A stretch of DNA of 6,043 nt, taken from assembly GCA_036556965.1 (NCBI GenBank), contig DATBIO010000182.1:1-6043 (forward strand). The letters run 5' to 3'. This document shows, piece after piece, positions 4,901 through 6,043 of the stretch. The first letter of the stretch is position 1. The number at the start of each line of letters is the position of its first letter. Source of the stretch: DATBIO01 sp036556965 (GTDB taxonomy: Bacteria; Acidobacteriota; Vicinamibacteria; Fen-336). A program made the position numbers and the translations under genes. Below the pieces are notes generated by a model that was not told the DNA's origin, searched no databases, and saw nothing but the letters and a program-made list of their open reading frames with translations.

Positions 4901-5829
4901 GCGCGGCGCGCGGGTTCGCGCCGGGGACCATCGGCAACGTCGGCCCCGGCCTCGACGTGCTCGGGCTCGCGGTGACGGGCCCCGGGGACGCGGTGGTGGC
5001 GGAGGCCACCGAAACGCCGGGCGTGACCATCCGTGACCCGGGCCATCCCACCCTGCCCGCGGACGCGCACCGCCATACCGCGGGCATCGCGGCCGCGGAG
5101 GTGCTGCGGCGCGCGGGCTCCGACCGCGGGGTGGCGCTGAGGGTCGAGAAGGGCCTGCCCCTGGGAGGGGGCTGCGGCGGCAGCGCGGCCTCCGCCGTGG
5201 CCGCGGCGGTGGCCGTGAACGCGCTCATCGGCGCCGCCCTGCCGTCGTCGGAGCTGCTCCTGGCCGGCCTGGCCGCCGAGGAAGCGGTCTCGGGGCGCCA
5301 CCTCGACAACGTGGCCCCCGCCCTGCTGGGCGGCCTGGTGCTCGTTCTCGGCCTCGAACCTCCGGACGTCGTCCCCCTGGCCGTGCCCGCCGGCCTGCGC
5401 GTCGTGCTGGCGGAGCCGCGCCAGGTGCTGCGCACGGCGGACGCGCGCGCCGTCCTCCCCCGCGAGGTGCCCCTGGCCACCGCCATGGCCCAGGCCGCGC
5501 GCGTGGCGGCCCTGGTGACGGCGCTGGCCCGGGGGGACGACGCGCTCCTGGCCCGCGCCCTCGACGACCGCATCGCGGAGCCGGCCCGCGCGCCGCTGCT
5601 GCCCGGGTTCCTGGAGGCCCGGCGGGCGGCGCGGGAGGCGGGCGCGCTGGGCGCCAGCCTCTCCGGCAGCGGCCCCACCGCGTTCGCCCTCGCCCCCGAC
5701 GAGGCCACCGCGGGGCGGGTGGCGGCGGCCATGGCCGCCGCCTACCGCGCGCGGGGCGTGGAGTGCCGCACGCGGGTCGAGAGGGTGGACGAGCGCGGGG
5801 CGCGTGTGGAACAGTCCGCCCTCAGGTGA
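4897..5829 (+). CDS. thrB: Homoserine kinase (GHMP family)
   Basis: 310 residues, the usual length. It transfers phosphate from ATP to homoserine, giving O-phosphohomoserine for threonine synthase. The GHMP pattern is complete: N-terminal APGTIGNVGPGLDVLGLAV (8-26), a variant of the family's APATSANLGPGFD; the ATP-binding glycine loop LPLGGGCGGSAAS (87-99), where the usual form is closer to P-L-G-x-G-L-G-S-S; GRHLDNVAPALLGG (133-146), highly typical of homoserine kinases; and the C-terminal GASLSGSGPT (252-261). GTG 4897 is chosen because it overlaps the preceding stop by four bases (GTGA) and places APGT eight residues in. No clear Shine-Dalgarno site precedes it, so translational coupling to the upstream gene is likely. 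The same long open frame extends far upstream, but that part is an Arg/Ala-rich shadow of the dehydrogenase gene. Confidence 0.94.
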   Translation: MSAARGFAPGTIGNVGPGLDVLGLAVTGPGDAVVAEATETPGVTIRDPGHPTLPADAHRHTAGIAAAEVLRRAGSDRGVALRVEKGLPLGGGCGGSAASAVAAAVAVNALIGAALPSSELLLAGLAAEEAVSGRHLDNVAPALLGGLVLVLGLEPPDVVPLAVPAGLRVVLAEPRQVLRTADARAVLPREVPLATAMAQAARVAALVTALARGDDALLARALDDRIAEPARAPLLPGFLEARRAAREAGALGASLSGSGPTAFALAPDEATAGRVAAAMAAAYRARGVECRTRVERVDERGARVEQSALR

Positions 5830-5834
5830 CCGCG

Positions 5835-6043
5835 GTGAGCGCCCAGGCCTGCGCGGCCTGCGGCCGGACGTACCCCGAGACCGACGCCCGGGCGCGCTGC
5901 GCCTGCGGCGGGCTGCTCGAGCTCCGCCACGGGGCGCCGCCCGAGACGGGGGCCGCCTTGCGCCGGCGCTTCGACGGCCGGCGCGGCGAGGGCTCCGGGG
6001 TCTGGCGCTTCGCGGAGGTCGTGCTCCCCTCCGCGGCGGGGCA
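5835..6043 (+). CDS. thrC: Second threonine synthase, N-terminal fragment
   Basis: An open frame running off the window end with no stop. From GTG 5835 it begins MSAQACAACGRTY and shows a four-cysteine ribbon, C-A-A-C then C-A-C about 13 residues later, followed by SGVWRF, the segment that precedes the catalytic core of threonine synthases (compare LWRYRELLP in the gene at 948). About 69 residues are visible, so the PLP lysine is not seen. GTG 5835 has AGGTGA (5824-5829) 5 nt upstream; GTG 5826, which overlaps the thrB stop by GTGA, is the alternative and adds three residues. Position directly after thrB supports threonine synthase and completes a thrABC-type operon. It is clearly divergent from the other copy in length of the ribbon region and sequence. 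Identity rests on the N-terminal region and context. Confidence 0.78.
   Translation, partial: MSAQACAACGRTYPETDARARCACGGLLELRHGAPPETGAALRRRFDGRRGEGSGVWRFAEVVLPSAAG

Noticed and set aside
1..6043. CRISPR arrays, insertion sequences, tRNA or rRNA genes, toxin-antitoxin or defence genes
   Set aside because: No regularly spaced repeats, transposase-like product, cloverleaf or such gene was found; composition is uniform across the window.

Overview
This is a very GC-rich stretch (about three quarters G+C by eye) with strong third-position GC bias and all real genes on the plus strand. The composition, the molybdenum hydroxylase fragment, the fused aspartokinase-homoserine dehydrogenase and the leader-peptide attenuators fit a high-GC proteobacterium-like lineage, perhaps a myxobacterial/deltaproteobacterial relative such as Anaeromyxobacter. 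That placement is inference and weak.

Layout: (1) 1-339 is the 3' end of a CoxL/xanthine-dehydrogenase-type large subunit. A small CPxC-containing membrane protein (340-729) starts on the very next base. (2) 773-930 is a promoter, a short leader peptide and a hairpin/terminator block in front of a complete PLP-dependent threonine synthase (948-2198). (3) 2211-2376 is a second copy of the same kind of block, with promoter, leader peptide containing Ser-Thr-Thr-Thr, conserved hairpin and terminator. It lies in front of a three-gene operon: aspartokinase-homoserine dehydrogenase (2402-4900), homoserine kinase (4897-5829) and the start of a second, divergent threonine synthase (about 5835 to the window edge).

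Together the genes cover aspartate to threonine except aspartate-semialdehyde dehydrogenase: the bifunctional enzyme makes aspartyl phosphate and reduces the semialdehyde to homoserine, ThrB phosphorylates homoserine, and ThrC converts O-phosphohomoserine to threonine.

The most interesting part is the pair of homologous leaders. Each has a perfect TTGACA with a 17-bp spacer, a leader peptide whose first codon falls at the expected transcription start (leaderless), a peptide ending RRGA-x-SAR-stop, a hairpin around that stop codon with a mismatched C at the same place and an 11-nt loop, and a terminator with a T-rich tail. In both, the RRGA codons can pair with the 5' arm of the terminator to form an alternative antiterminator stem that encloses the stop-codon hairpin. 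This looks like a duplicated threonine attenuator controlling two adjacent transcription units. The structures were paired by hand and not folded by software.
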